The notes beneath the pieces are model-generated. The model saw nothing but the letters and a program-made list of their open reading frames with translations. It ran no database searches and was not told the origin of the DNA. A program made the position numbers and the translations under genes. Positions 10,761 through 20,512 of a stretch of 64,000 bases of DNA are shown in pieces; the stretch's first letter is position 1, and the number at the start of each line of letters is the position of its first letter. This DNA is from Adiantum capillus-veneris (Eukaryota > Streptophyta > Polypodiopsida > Polypodiales > Pteridaceae), in contig CM043952.1 of NCBI GenBank assembly GCA_014529385.2, positions 68,207,370 through 68,271,369 of the forward strand, in the 5' to 3' direction.

Positions 10761-11975
10761 GATAGCCGAATCAATTAGACTTGAAAGCGTTAATTGATTT
10801 TACCAAATAATTGTACTTGAACTCTGTCAGAATTTGGCTCAAACTTTGTGCCGGCCTCGTCGATGCTATGCTGCACCTCTCCGGCCTTGCCGAATCCGCA
10901 CGTGGAGTAAGGGGGTGGGGTACCCTACTATGGGTACTGCCCCTTATGGTTAAATTTTGGGTGTGGCCACTAACCCCCAAGGGGGTTGGGCGTCCGTAAG
11001 TGGGAAAAAACGTCACACAGTCGGCTATGGCCGCTCAAAGCAGCGCGCGGGTAAGCAACATCGCCATGGACGCCTCTGTTGAGGTAGGGGCTCTGGCTCG
11101 ATGACGTAAAACCCTCCCCTGCCTGGCGTGCAGCCGTAGAGCCCGCGAGTGGCGGTTTTGATGTAGGTCCGCCTCGGCGGCTCCTCCTTGCAAGAGGGGT
11201 TGCCCACGGCCTACTTGCCTGGTCGTCCTCCTCACAGGAGGAGGGATGCTCCACGCCCCCTTGACCCCGACATGCAAAAAAGCATGCACAATTGTGTGGC
11301 TCCCCTCGTCCACGGCTGTATTTTTCCCAAAAAAGGAACCTTGCTCTTGATAGGCGAATCAATTAGACTAGAAAGCGTTAATTGATTTTACTAAATAATT
11401 GTACTTGAACTCCGTCGGAATGGTGTTCTTTAAATCTCTGAGTTTCTGCGTAATGCGTAGAGAATTTGGCTCGAAGTTTGTGCCGGCCTCGTCGATGCTA
11501 TGTCGCACCTCTCCGGCCTTGCCGAATCCACACGTGGAGTAAGGGGGTGGGGTACCCTACAATGGGTACCGCCCCTTATGGTTAAATTTTGGGTGTGGCC
11601 ACTAACCCCCAAGGGGGTTGGGCGTCCGTAACTGGGAAAAAAACGTCACACAGTCGGCTATGGCCGCTCAAAGCAGCGCGCGGGTAAGCAACATCTCCAT
11701 GACCGCCTCTGCGTTGAGTTAGGGGCTCCGGCCCAGTGATGTAAAACCCTCCCCCGCCCGGCACGCAGCCGTAGAGCCCGTGAGTGGTGGTTTTGATGCA
11801 GGTCCGCCTCGGCGGCTCCTCCTTGCAAGGGAGGGTGTCCACGGCCTGCTTGCCTTGTTATCTTCCTCACAGGAGGAGGGATGCTCCATGCCCCCTTGAC
11901 CCCGACATGCAAAAAGGCATGCACAATTGTGTGGCTCCCCTCCTCCACGGCTGTGCCTTTCCCAAAAAAGGACCC
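10761..11975 (-). repeat. Element C leader, 588-bp unit duplicated in tandem
   Basis: A GC-rich, CpG-rich leader is present twice head to tail: GATAGCCGAATCAATTAGAC at 10761 and its near copy at 11349. The second unit keeps about 50 bp (GGTGTTCTTTAAATCTCTGAG...) that the first lacks, so the duplication is followed by a deletion. The second locus (41924-42540) carries a single unit. Several overlapping ORFs in it are not convincing proteins. Confidence 0.8.
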
Positions 11976-11990
11976 TTGCTCTTGATACCA
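11971..11990 (-). other. Element C primer-binding site
   Basis: On the - strand the sequence TGGTATCAAGAGCAAGG starts one base inside the LTR end. It matches the usual plant primer-binding site complementary to initiator tRNA-Met (TGGTATCAGAGC type). This fixes the element's strand and the inner end of its 5' LTR. Confidence 0.8.
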
Positions 11991-11991
11991 A

Positions 11992-12382
11992 TATTAGACA
12001 AGGAGAACTAGAACCCAGGAGTCCACCACCCAACCACCCACTATATAGCATAGTCTTTGGCCCTTTGTCCTAGTTGGACTCCCTTTCCACACTACCTAGC
12101 CCGGACCTTCTCTTGTCTAGTCTGGCCTTGCCGGTGTCCTGACATGGGGCCTCACCGCTAGTGAGGACATGATGAGGGTGAGAGGGAGGCAGGCGCCCTT
12201 GAAAGAGCGCCTTGTAGTGTGGGATAGAGAAGCAGAGAGCCTGAGGGTATCTCGCAACCTATCATCGCCTAGCACTTCAAAAGTTAGTTTCTCTCTCTCT
12301 TCTATTCTAAAATCACTTTTTTTTCATTATCATTCTTATAAAAAACACTTGGCTTCCTCAATTTATACCAATGTTGTGTACA
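11992..12382 (-). repeat. Element C 5' LTR (copy 1), ~390 bp
   Basis: The inner border is fixed by the primer-binding site. The second locus reads TGTTAAACAAGG where this copy has TATTAGACAAGG, so the canonical terminal TG is mutated here. The outer end at TGTACA (12382) is a guess from the TG...CA rule; no second LTR of this element is in the window to check it. Confidence 0.45.
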
Positions 12383-12386
12383 CGTA

Positions 12387-13125
12387 GACATACCATAAAT
12401 AGATAGATGGGTGGATTTGTCTATATGTAACAATAGGGAAAGGGAAAAGGAGAGGGGAGGGGGGGGGGGGGGGGGGGGGGGGGGGTTCTCATACTCTCTA
12501 CTGTTTAAGGCATCTATGGACAAATACTGGCAGATGGACGTCTTGTCCGCCTATACACCCATTGCCGATTCTTAGATGCAAGCATCATGACCTTTGTTAG
12601 CTATATAAAATTGTAATATTCATACATTTGTCAAACTCACTTGGTTTCAAGGTGAAAACAATCGACGTAAGTATGAGTAACTCATTAGCTCGCTCTAGGA
12701 AAGTGTACACCATGGGGTGTAGGCTGCAATAGAGATGATGTCACAAGGGAATGAATACTTAATGGACCATTTATATGACAAAAGAACAGGGGTTAAGGAT
12801 ATTGAGGCATCGATCATTAAAAGCAAAATGAAATTTTATGTGGGTTGAAAATGCGAGCGGTGCTTTTGCGCAAAACCAATAAGGTACCCTTTATGATCTA
12901 GGTCCCTGTGTATCAAGGTTGTTACTTCACAAAAGCCGCTGTATATTCCCTATTTACCCCTTCCTTGGGTGAACAGTCGTAACCTTTTGTCCATGTAATT
13001 AATGCAAACGCTTACTTGGTTAAAAAGGAAAATGCTAGCATTTACTTTTTAAGGAAACAAAGAAATGAGCGGTAAGAACTAATTACAACTAGAGGTTTCA
13101 ATGATAATTAAAGAAACTGTATGTA
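12387..13125. other. Spacer without genes; poly-G tract
   Basis: No gene is seen. A run of about 26 G (12460-12485) after a purine stretch could form a G-quadruplex. The rest is AT-rich sequence matching 42970-43720 in the second locus, where the G run is shorter (about 23, near 43044-43066). Confidence 0.7.
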
Positions 13126-13127
13126 GG

Positions 13128-13210
13128 CAGGGAGGTAGAGAGAGAGAGAGAGAGAGAGATAAGCAATTTCAAGAGGAGGACGAGGAGGGAGGGAGAGAGA
13201 GAGAGAGACT
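13128..13210. repeat. GA-rich tract downstream of MTPSL-1
   Basis: Interrupted GA runs (13137-13159, 13190-13208) lie just after the terpene synthase stop codon on its 3' side. In the second locus the tract is longer and is preceded by a TA run. Confidence 0.9.
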
Positions 13211-13220
13211 AGTGGCGATC

Positions 13221-14368
13221 TTATTTTGTTGGGAAGGAAAGACAGTGATGGGAGCTGAAGTCGGGAGGCTGCTCGTGCATATCAGGGCTAGCGCAAACGC
13301 CGTAGCGGGCACTCACAAGGTGCCAATACACACTGCCGCCAAGCCAGTGGCCCACGCCCTCCAGGTACTGGTCCACGTCTCGGCTCATCAGTCCCTCGCA
13401 CTGATTTGCGCCATCAACCGCACGCACTCTGCATCGCAGGCCCCAATCATGCGGCACACCTCCCCAATGATCCCCTCCAGCGTCATCTCCCCCCGTGGCA
13501 TGTACAGCACTGGCACTATATTAATCATGTCCCCCTCCATCGCCTCCTTCTTGAAGGACACCAGGTCGTTGACCCAGTACACGTGGTACGCCGCGATACA
13601 CTGCAGCGCCCGAATTAGCGGGTGTGCCAGCACCTCTTTGTCGAGCTCGACCCCCACCACGAACTCCACCGCCACCCTGCACGGCTGCCAGCCCCCGGAC
13701 CTCGCCCTTATCTGTACATACGCCTGCAGCTCGGGCACCGTCATCCCTCCTGGCCTCGCCCTACATTCAATTTGCGGCCGGTTGCCATCCACATATTCTT
13801 TCATCGTCTCCACCATGCGCTCTTGCTGCCTCCTCGGTATGCCAGCCTCCCGCATCTCTCTCCACCACTCTTCTGCCGTGTCCACCATAGCTGCCACCAC
13901 CGCATTGCTAGCCTTATAGACGGCTACGCCCGGCTCGACCCCATCGAACACCTTGCAAACGCTGCCGAGAAGCTCTTCTGCAGCCGCCAGGTCGGCTCCC
14001 ATCTCAGACGGGTCGTACAGAATGTTATCAAACATGAAGAACCAGGCCATAAGCTTCAGAACTGGCTCCATGCGGCCGGGCATGATGCCATTGGGATAGG
14101 TCAGGGCGGTGAGCAGGTCGAAACCGGATTTCATGAGCAAGTCTCCCTTGAAAGCCCCTCGGCCGCTGGCTGCGGAGGGCAGATGCGAGAAGCGGGCTAG
14201 CACCCATTCATCTGCCAGCTGCTTCAGCTGCTTGAAGTCACGGTGCTTCTTCCAGGGGAAGGAGCAGGGTATTGGCGGCAAGGTAATGCTTTCAAGGTCT
14301 GTGAGCAGCCCTTTCAACAGATTATTTTGTTGCGGCACCTCCTGCATCAGAATATCACTGTATTTCAC
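13221..14368 (-). pseudogene. Microbial-type terpene synthase-like (MTPSL), copy 1
   Basis: This is a single-exon class I terpene synthase fold of about 380 codons, short like bacterial, fungal and non-seed-plant MTPSL enzymes and without the long N-terminal domain of typical plant TPSs. Such enzymes ionise prenyl diphosphates (GPP/FPP) with Mg2+. From ATG 14368 the frame runs 326 codons. The aspartate-rich motif reads F-D-N-I-L-Y-D (residues 113-119), and the NSE triad is N-D-L-V-S-F-K-K-E (267-275). Compared with copy 2, the fifth position of the first motif is Tyr instead of Asp, and a 4-bp loss near 13401 shifts the frame so that the last ~55 residues (13388 down to 13221) are lost. No transit peptide is evident. 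It is probably a pseudogene, or at best a catalytically weakened protein. Product unknown. Confidence 0.8.
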
Positions 14369-14954
14369 TGATTATTTTGGCTCAAGTCTAGTCTCTCTTT
14401 CTCTGCGCACATGCATCCGAAACTGACCCGCAGCGTCCACAAAAGCTGATCTCGCTCCAAGGATTCCACCGCGACGGCTAATCCGTCAAAGTAGGACTCA
14501 GAACATAGTTACAAGGCCTTCCCACAGTGAGTTTTGGAAAGGAATAAGGGAACAGTTTCATAAACTTTACATTTCTATGGTGAGTCTGAGTTTAAGACTC
14601 TCAACGTGCTAACCTGGACTAAGAAGTAATAAGTTTATTTTTGGCATAACCAAGCCTCTACCTCCACCACTTGTTGTACAAGTCAAATGAGTATTTGAAA
14701 AGGAACGGTGTGAAGGTTTCTCTACATTTAAGGGTACCTTTTGGTCAAGTTTTGTGAGTTTCAAGATGAGTTCCCAAACTCACCGTGTGGAGGCTCTCTT
14801 AGCCGATGCGTTTGTAGATTTCTCGCAAGCTTTGTGTGCTTGTGTGTGACTCAGTTTGCATTTTGTGTGCGCTCGAGAGTCCTGGCGGCAACGTTCGAAA
14901 TTGAAGGGTTGGAGCTCGCTGGAGTGAGGGTTGCCTCTTGTGCTCAACGTTAAG
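14369..14954. other. MTPSL-1 upstream flank
   Basis: This would hold the promoter of the - strand MTPSL gene. It is nearly identical to 45117-45830 except for the MITE there. I see no clear TATA box close to the start codon. The TAA at 14545-14547 is the empty target site of that MITE. No other gene is seen. Confidence 0.5.
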
Positions 14955-15416
14955 TATGGGGCAATTTGCCAAATCAGTACATTGACATTGTATCAACCAA
15001 GACGTCATCTCGTGAGCTGGCATAAAGTGAGCACAGCACGGAAGCAGGCAAGGTCCAAAGCTGGCCTGAAAATAAGGTCACACTTTTGGTGGTGTTTAAG
15101 TCAAAATTTAATTTGGAGGCATAATTTGCCGATATCTACACCAGCATTTGTAAAATTGTGTCCTTTTCTCAAAATCTAGCTGGGATTTTGCAAACTTAGC
15201 CAGTTAAATAAACAATAAAGCACGGTCTTTTGTGAACTTCTGTTGAAGACTAAGGAACCATATCAAGACACCTTGCTCACTCATCACAACATGTACACTT
15301 CATCTTTGGAGTGACGAGTCTCACATGGACAATGCTTGGTTACTATTAAAAGAAGGGCCTTCACCATTTTATCGCTTAGAAGAAAGTGTTATTGGCACAA
15401 GTGCCACATTGGTAAG
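14955..15416. repeat. Z segment of the 2.93-kb tandem unit (copy 1, upstream part)
   Basis: The block starts TTTGCCAAATCAGTAC and contains GACGTCAT...GAGCTGGC and AAAGCTGGCCTGAAAATAAGG. The same block recurs at 30136-30566, 45825-46165 (without its first part) and 48711-49137. The match stops abruptly at GGTAAGCG (15416), whereas the other copies continue with GCATAT(T/G)AGAACATTG. Confidence 0.8.
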
Positions 15417-15981
15417 CGTTGTCGTGCAGCTCCGCTGCCATGATGAGAAAAAGAGCAAAGAAATGCAAGCTAAGCTTCTTTGAAGCCTACTTGATTAATG
15501 GTCAGTGATGAGGGCTTATTAATAGGCCAAGTTTAATGATTAATGTATGCCAGATGCTGCTTATAAGGGCCAACAGATGCCTTAATGATGCCAAAAATGA
15601 GTATGCTTGAAGTGAGCATAGATGGAAGATTATGATCTAGAACTGCAATGCTTGAAGTACTCTACATACCTGTCTTTACGGCTTGTCGATTGGAGCTACG
15701 GTGAAGAAGTTATCGCAGTTTGAAGTTTAAGTCGATTGCAGATCTGTGACAACTGCAACTTAGGTGACAAAAATGAAATGAATGCACGGACTTGAAGTGC
15801 TCACTTTGTGGAGCGCGTAGGTCTTTTGCGATCAGTGATCGGAGTTCCGGTTGCCAAGATATTAGCCTTTAAAGATTCGTCGGGGACCGGCTCCGTACCA
15901 GTTTGATCCGCTCAGTCGGTGTGCCATCTGGGATTTTTTTACTTTGACCGAGTTTTGGAATGTCATGCACCAACACTTTGG
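15417..15981. other. Unassigned spacer
   Basis: No gene, repeat or transposon terminus is recognised. The stretch is present only in the first locus and lies at the point where the two duplicated loci part. Confidence 0.5.
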
Positions 15982-16247
15982 TTGATATGTTGTGCCTGAC
16001 AAGAATATTATTTATTGGAGGTTGCTGATAGCAGGAAATGCCCAACACGGCTATGGCTTAAGCAGATACAAATCGAGGGTCATTGTTCAAATGCAATCAC
16101 TTATACTTGCATCTAGCTAGCCCGCTTGTGGCACTATTCAAGACCTTTTTAAGGGTATCAAAATTCACGATGATATTGTTAATCGAGGGCTACTGGAGAA
16201 AGTTGTGCTTGGCGATGCTTTAATTGATATGTATGCCAAATGGGATG
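15982..16247 (+). pseudogene. PPR-protein (PLS type) remnant
   Basis: Three short reading-frame pieces together look like one and a half pentatricopeptide repeats. The order is P-D-K-N-I-I-Y-W...I-A-G-N-A-Q-H-G-Y-G-L, then I-E-G-H-C-S-N-A-I-T-Y-T-C-I, then C-G-T-I-Q-D-L-F-K-G-I-K-I-H-D-D-I-V and finally L-G-D-A-L-I-D-M-Y-A-K. The last motif (ALIDMYAK) and the W-x-x-L-I-A-G-x-A-Q-H-G motif are hallmarks of organellar RNA-editing PLS-class PPR proteins. A deletion after the first piece and a frame change near 16120 break it. The fragment is tiny and certainly dead. No neighbouring PPR sequence is seen. Confidence 0.65.
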
Positions 16248-16997
16248 CCCTTTAAGAGCCGCCCGCCCAAAAAAGGGTTTTAGTGGGAAAGCCAAGCGAG
16301 CATGGCAGCAGGCAGCGTGGAGGAGATGGCGCAAGGCTTCTAAGCCTCGTGCAGGTCGTTGCAAGCTTCGGATGAGGGCGTCCATGAAGCGAAAAATCCT
16401 CAGCTCGGCATGGCGCTCCTATTCGGTACAAGTCTCGCCGATTTTTGTGCAGCTTGCCAGATTCAACTACCATGTCATCACAGCGGCTCCCATGCCACGT
16501 CAATGACGCCGGCGCTACTGCAAGGGGAGCAAGAGCTATTAATAGCGAAAAATTTTTCATGAGAGGAGACACTTTTGCATGTACGTTAGGAAGAGAAGGA
16601 CAAAGGAGGGAAGCTAAGCAAGGGGATAGACAAGGCATCAACGAAGGGGATTGCAGGGAGGAGGTAAAGAGGATTGCAAGGAGGAAAGTGCTTAGGTTGG
16701 CAAGTAGGAGGACGAAGAGAAAAGCCCGATGGCAAGAGAGGGTCTCTCTCTCTTGTAAGCAAGAGAGGCTCAATCTCTCTCTCTCTCTCTCTCTCAATCT
16801 CATCCTCATACAAGCAAGACGCTCTTTCTCTCGTGCTTGAGACAGCAAAGAGCCCAAGAAAGCAAAGCATCCGGGAGGAAGACAAGATCACCAAGCTATC
16901 TCTCTCTCGTCCTCGGCTAACGGAAGGCGGGAATTACAAGCTCCTTTCGTTTATTGAGGCAAGGAAGCTAGCTTGAGAAGGAGAGTGTCAAGGCAGT
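16248..16997. other. Unassigned spacer with CT tracts
   Basis: The stretch is GC-rich at first (16250-16380), then carries short CT runs (16743-16800, 16895-16910). No protein family is recognised in its ORFs. It ends where family A gag sequence begins. Confidence 0.5.
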
Positions 16998-17956
16998 CAA
17001 GCAGGGGCTTGGGCTTGAGCACGAGGTGGCTGCAAAATTTGAGGTTGCGGTTGCTCTTGTGCTTGAGCTCTAGCACGGGGTGGACTTACTTGTTGTCGAG
17101 GACCTCTGACAGGGTAGTCATATCTTCTGGGATGAGGGCAATTATACATGCCGTGGCCAATTTCCCCACAATTGTAACACAACATTTCCCTTGCTTGACG
17201 TCGCATTGGTGGCCGATCCCCACCATTTCCCTCAATAGGCCTTCTTGCACCCTGCACAAGATTTACTCTCAACCCCTCTAGCTGGTTTGTGAGATTTTTT
17301 ATTTGTTGGAGCATATCTTCTTGTTGACCTCTATTGAGGTATGGTGCATTAGGCACATTTGGAGGTATGTGAGAAGCTTCCATAGTTGTGATATTGCCTC
17401 CCAAAGCTAGCTAGCCAGCTTGGGCTTGATAGAGAATCTTTCTATTCTTTTCCCTAGCAATTCTTAAGGCATCTTCAAAAGCATTTGGAAATTTTCTCTT
17501 TACCTTCTCCCTTAGCAAGGGGTACAAACCTGGGATAAATCGATCCTTTTGGAGGCAATTGGGAGCTCGCTCACCAGGGTTTAGTGAGTCTGACCATTGC
17601 CCCCAAAGTTTCAGAAAACCTTCCTCATAGGTTGCATAACCATGAGGGTCAACTTGATGAAGGGACAGAAGCCGTTGCCATAGTTCTTCTGCCGAATTGG
17701 CTCGTTGAAATCTTCGTAGGAAAGCCACCTTCAATCCCTCCCAATCAATTCTTTGGGTTGGATCTAGAGCCTGGAACCATACCCTAGCTTCTTCTTTGAG
17801 CACCAAAGGAAAAGCTCTCAATTTCAATGCTTCGTCATCCCTCTCGGAGACAAGGAAAGCAATCTCCAAGTTATCCAAAAAATCCCCAGCATTTTCCCCA
17901 CTACGCCCAAAAAATTTTGGGAAAGCCATCATAAAAGTGGGTTGCCTTCCTCTCAA
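16997..17956 (-). pseudogene. Family A gag fragment
   Basis: Gag starts at ATG 17956, some 20 codons upstream of the conserved F-L-D-N-L-E. It has the core V-W-F-Q-A-L-D-P and the zinc knuckle C-Y-N-C-G-E-I-G-H-G-M-Y-N-C. A TAG near 17409 replaces the glutamine codon found in the other copies (Q-L-A-L to stop-L-A-L). The sequence ends at 16997 without protease. Confidence 0.85.
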
Positions 17957-18972
17957 TACAGCACAAAGATGAAAACGTCTAGGCCCAAATCATATCTTAT
18001 TAAGGGTAGAATAAATGGATTGATAGATGCATTAATCTCAGCTAGACGACGAGGGCCAAGTAAGTCCCTTATGATGTTTTGGAACCTAAGCTTTGTGCTA
18101 GCTATTATATGCACAGTTTGTCTAGCAAGAGGTTGGAAAGGTCCATATAAATCCCTATGATTCATGGAGTATACTTAAAGCAAGATGAAGATGTGAACAT
18201 CAAAAGATACATTATACTCCAAAATAGGAAATATTATAGGGTCAGGGGACAGCAATATCTCTCTCAACCTCTCAGCTCCAAAATAGAAGACCAATCTTTG
18301 TTGGAAAAAAAATCTTTCTATCAATGCGCACATTCACCCTAATATTCTGAACTGATTGAAAGTTGTAGAAAATGGGATTATTCATTGGTGCCTTAATTAC
18401 AAACTTCCATGAAGCACTTCATTGAAGTTGAGCTCTCTTGGATCCCACCATTTGAGAGATGCGAAGAATTTGCTCACCAGTGATTAGCTTAGCTTTGGTG
18501 TGACCATCTTCAGCTTTGTAGAGTTCATAGGGTTCGATGGCTACCCTCTCCACCACCTTGAGCCTTCTTGCTAGTAGTAGTTGGAGTGCATCACCATATG
18601 TAGCCTCTTGCCAATACCGCACCCCATTGATGTGTAGCTCCCCCTCCAAAAACTTGTTAATACCCGAGTTTGAGAGTGCTTTCACCACCTGAAGTCGAGG
18701 CTTCAAAGGAAGTGTCTTCACACTAGCCACAAAGCACTCAACACAATTTTTTGACCTAGGGACTTGATGACTACAAGATTTTCCTTGAAGCAAAGAAGGG
18801 TGTGTGTAGTTAACTCTCTTTACCCGCATACGTGCCGTTTGTCGATAAAGACGCTTCTTTTCTCGAGCTTCTTGGGGAGACCATAGTGGAAGTCTCGGAG
18901 AATTTGATGGATCTTCCTTCATAGGATTGATAGAGCGCTGCTTGAGAACTCCTCAGTGGGGGCACCAATTTA
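16998..18972 (-). mobile_element. Truncated internal region of a family A gypsy element
   Basis: This matches 24743-26553 of the full A1 element in the same strand and order: a primer-binding site next to the LTR, then the pre-gag ORF, then gag, stopping inside the linker after the zinc knuckle. It keeps the leader and gag-start segment that A1 has lost. It shares the LTR at 18973-20471 with A1, so the array reads LTR - A1 internal - LTR - partial internal on the - strand. Confidence 0.85.
18419..18922 (-). CDS. Family A pre-gag ORF (167 codons), copy 1
   Basis: This open frame lies between the LTR/primer-binding site and gag, on the element's strand. The protein is basic at its start (R-x-K-K-R-L-Y-R, R-M-R-V-K-R-V), with two Cys close together (K-N-C-V-E-C) and a charged C-terminus. 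The same frame is found at 26000-26503 (one nonsense codon) and 56439-56942 (open). Ogre elements of the Tat lineage are known for an ORF of unknown function upstream of gag, and this may be the counterpart. I recognise no domain. Conservation of the frame in three copies is seen; function is unknown. Confidence 0.55.
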   Translation of the reverse strand: MKEDPSNSPRLPLWSPQEAREKKRLYRQTARMRVKRVNYTHPSLLQGKSCSHQVPRSKNCVECFVASVKTLPLKPRLQVVKALSNSGINKFLEGELHINGVRYWQEATYGDALQLLLARRLKVVERVAIEPYELYKAEDGHTKAKLITGEQILRISQMVGSKRAQLQ

Positions 18973-20471
<1,499 letters not shown>

Positions 20472-20490
20472 TAGCCCCCCCAAACCTGGC
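20472..20490 (-). other. Family A1 polypurine tract
   Basis: On the - strand the bases before the 3' LTR read AGGTTTGGGGGGGCTA. Such a purine run primes plus-strand DNA synthesis in LTR elements and confirms the - orientation. Confidence 0.85.
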
Positions 20491-20512
20491 TAGGGGTATT
20501 TATGCCTCTAGC

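Larger units (their letters stand above)
5373..12382 (-). mobile_element. Ty3/gypsy element C (copy 1), decayed and nested
   Basis: This is a - strand LTR retrotransposon, read from a 5' LTR (11992-12382) and a primer-binding site (11971-11990) through a duplicated leader (10761-11975), the gag N-terminus (10087-10603), the gag C-terminus and protease (7907 down to about 7020), and RT and RNase H (7026 down to 5373). It is interrupted by the CACTA element at 5373, by a 1.7-kb solo LTR (7908-9636) and by a foldback MITE (9640-10080). Its single RNase H, its protease and its RT type resemble chromovirus-like gypsy elements more than the Tat-like families A and B in this window; no chromodomain or integrase is visible because the 3' part lies beyond the CACTA insertion. 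Confidence 0.8.
7908..15416 (+). repeat. Segmental duplication, locus 1 (pairs with 39604-46165)
   Basis: F LTR, element C gag/leader/LTR, poly-G spacer, MTPSL, upstream flank and Z block lie here in the same order and orientation as in 39604-46165. Differences are the foldback MITE and the second leader unit (here only), and the Harbinger MITE and 110-bp block (there only). The tandem 2.93-kb units at 28037-32310 and 46613-49575 continue the homology. Confidence 0.88.

Noticed and set aside
10970-12051. Several overlapping Arg/Pro-rich ORFs in the element C leader
   Set aside because: They arise from GC-rich repeat sequence, overlap in different frames and are not kept intact between leader copies.
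13942-13954. The MTPSL-2 110-bp block as a retained intron missing from copy 1
   Set aside because: Copy 1 reads through in frame, and the block's edges lack GT...AG in the gene's orientation.
13622-14200. ORFs on the + strand opposite the terpene synthase
   Set aside because: They are antisense shadows of the GC-rich MTPSL frame.
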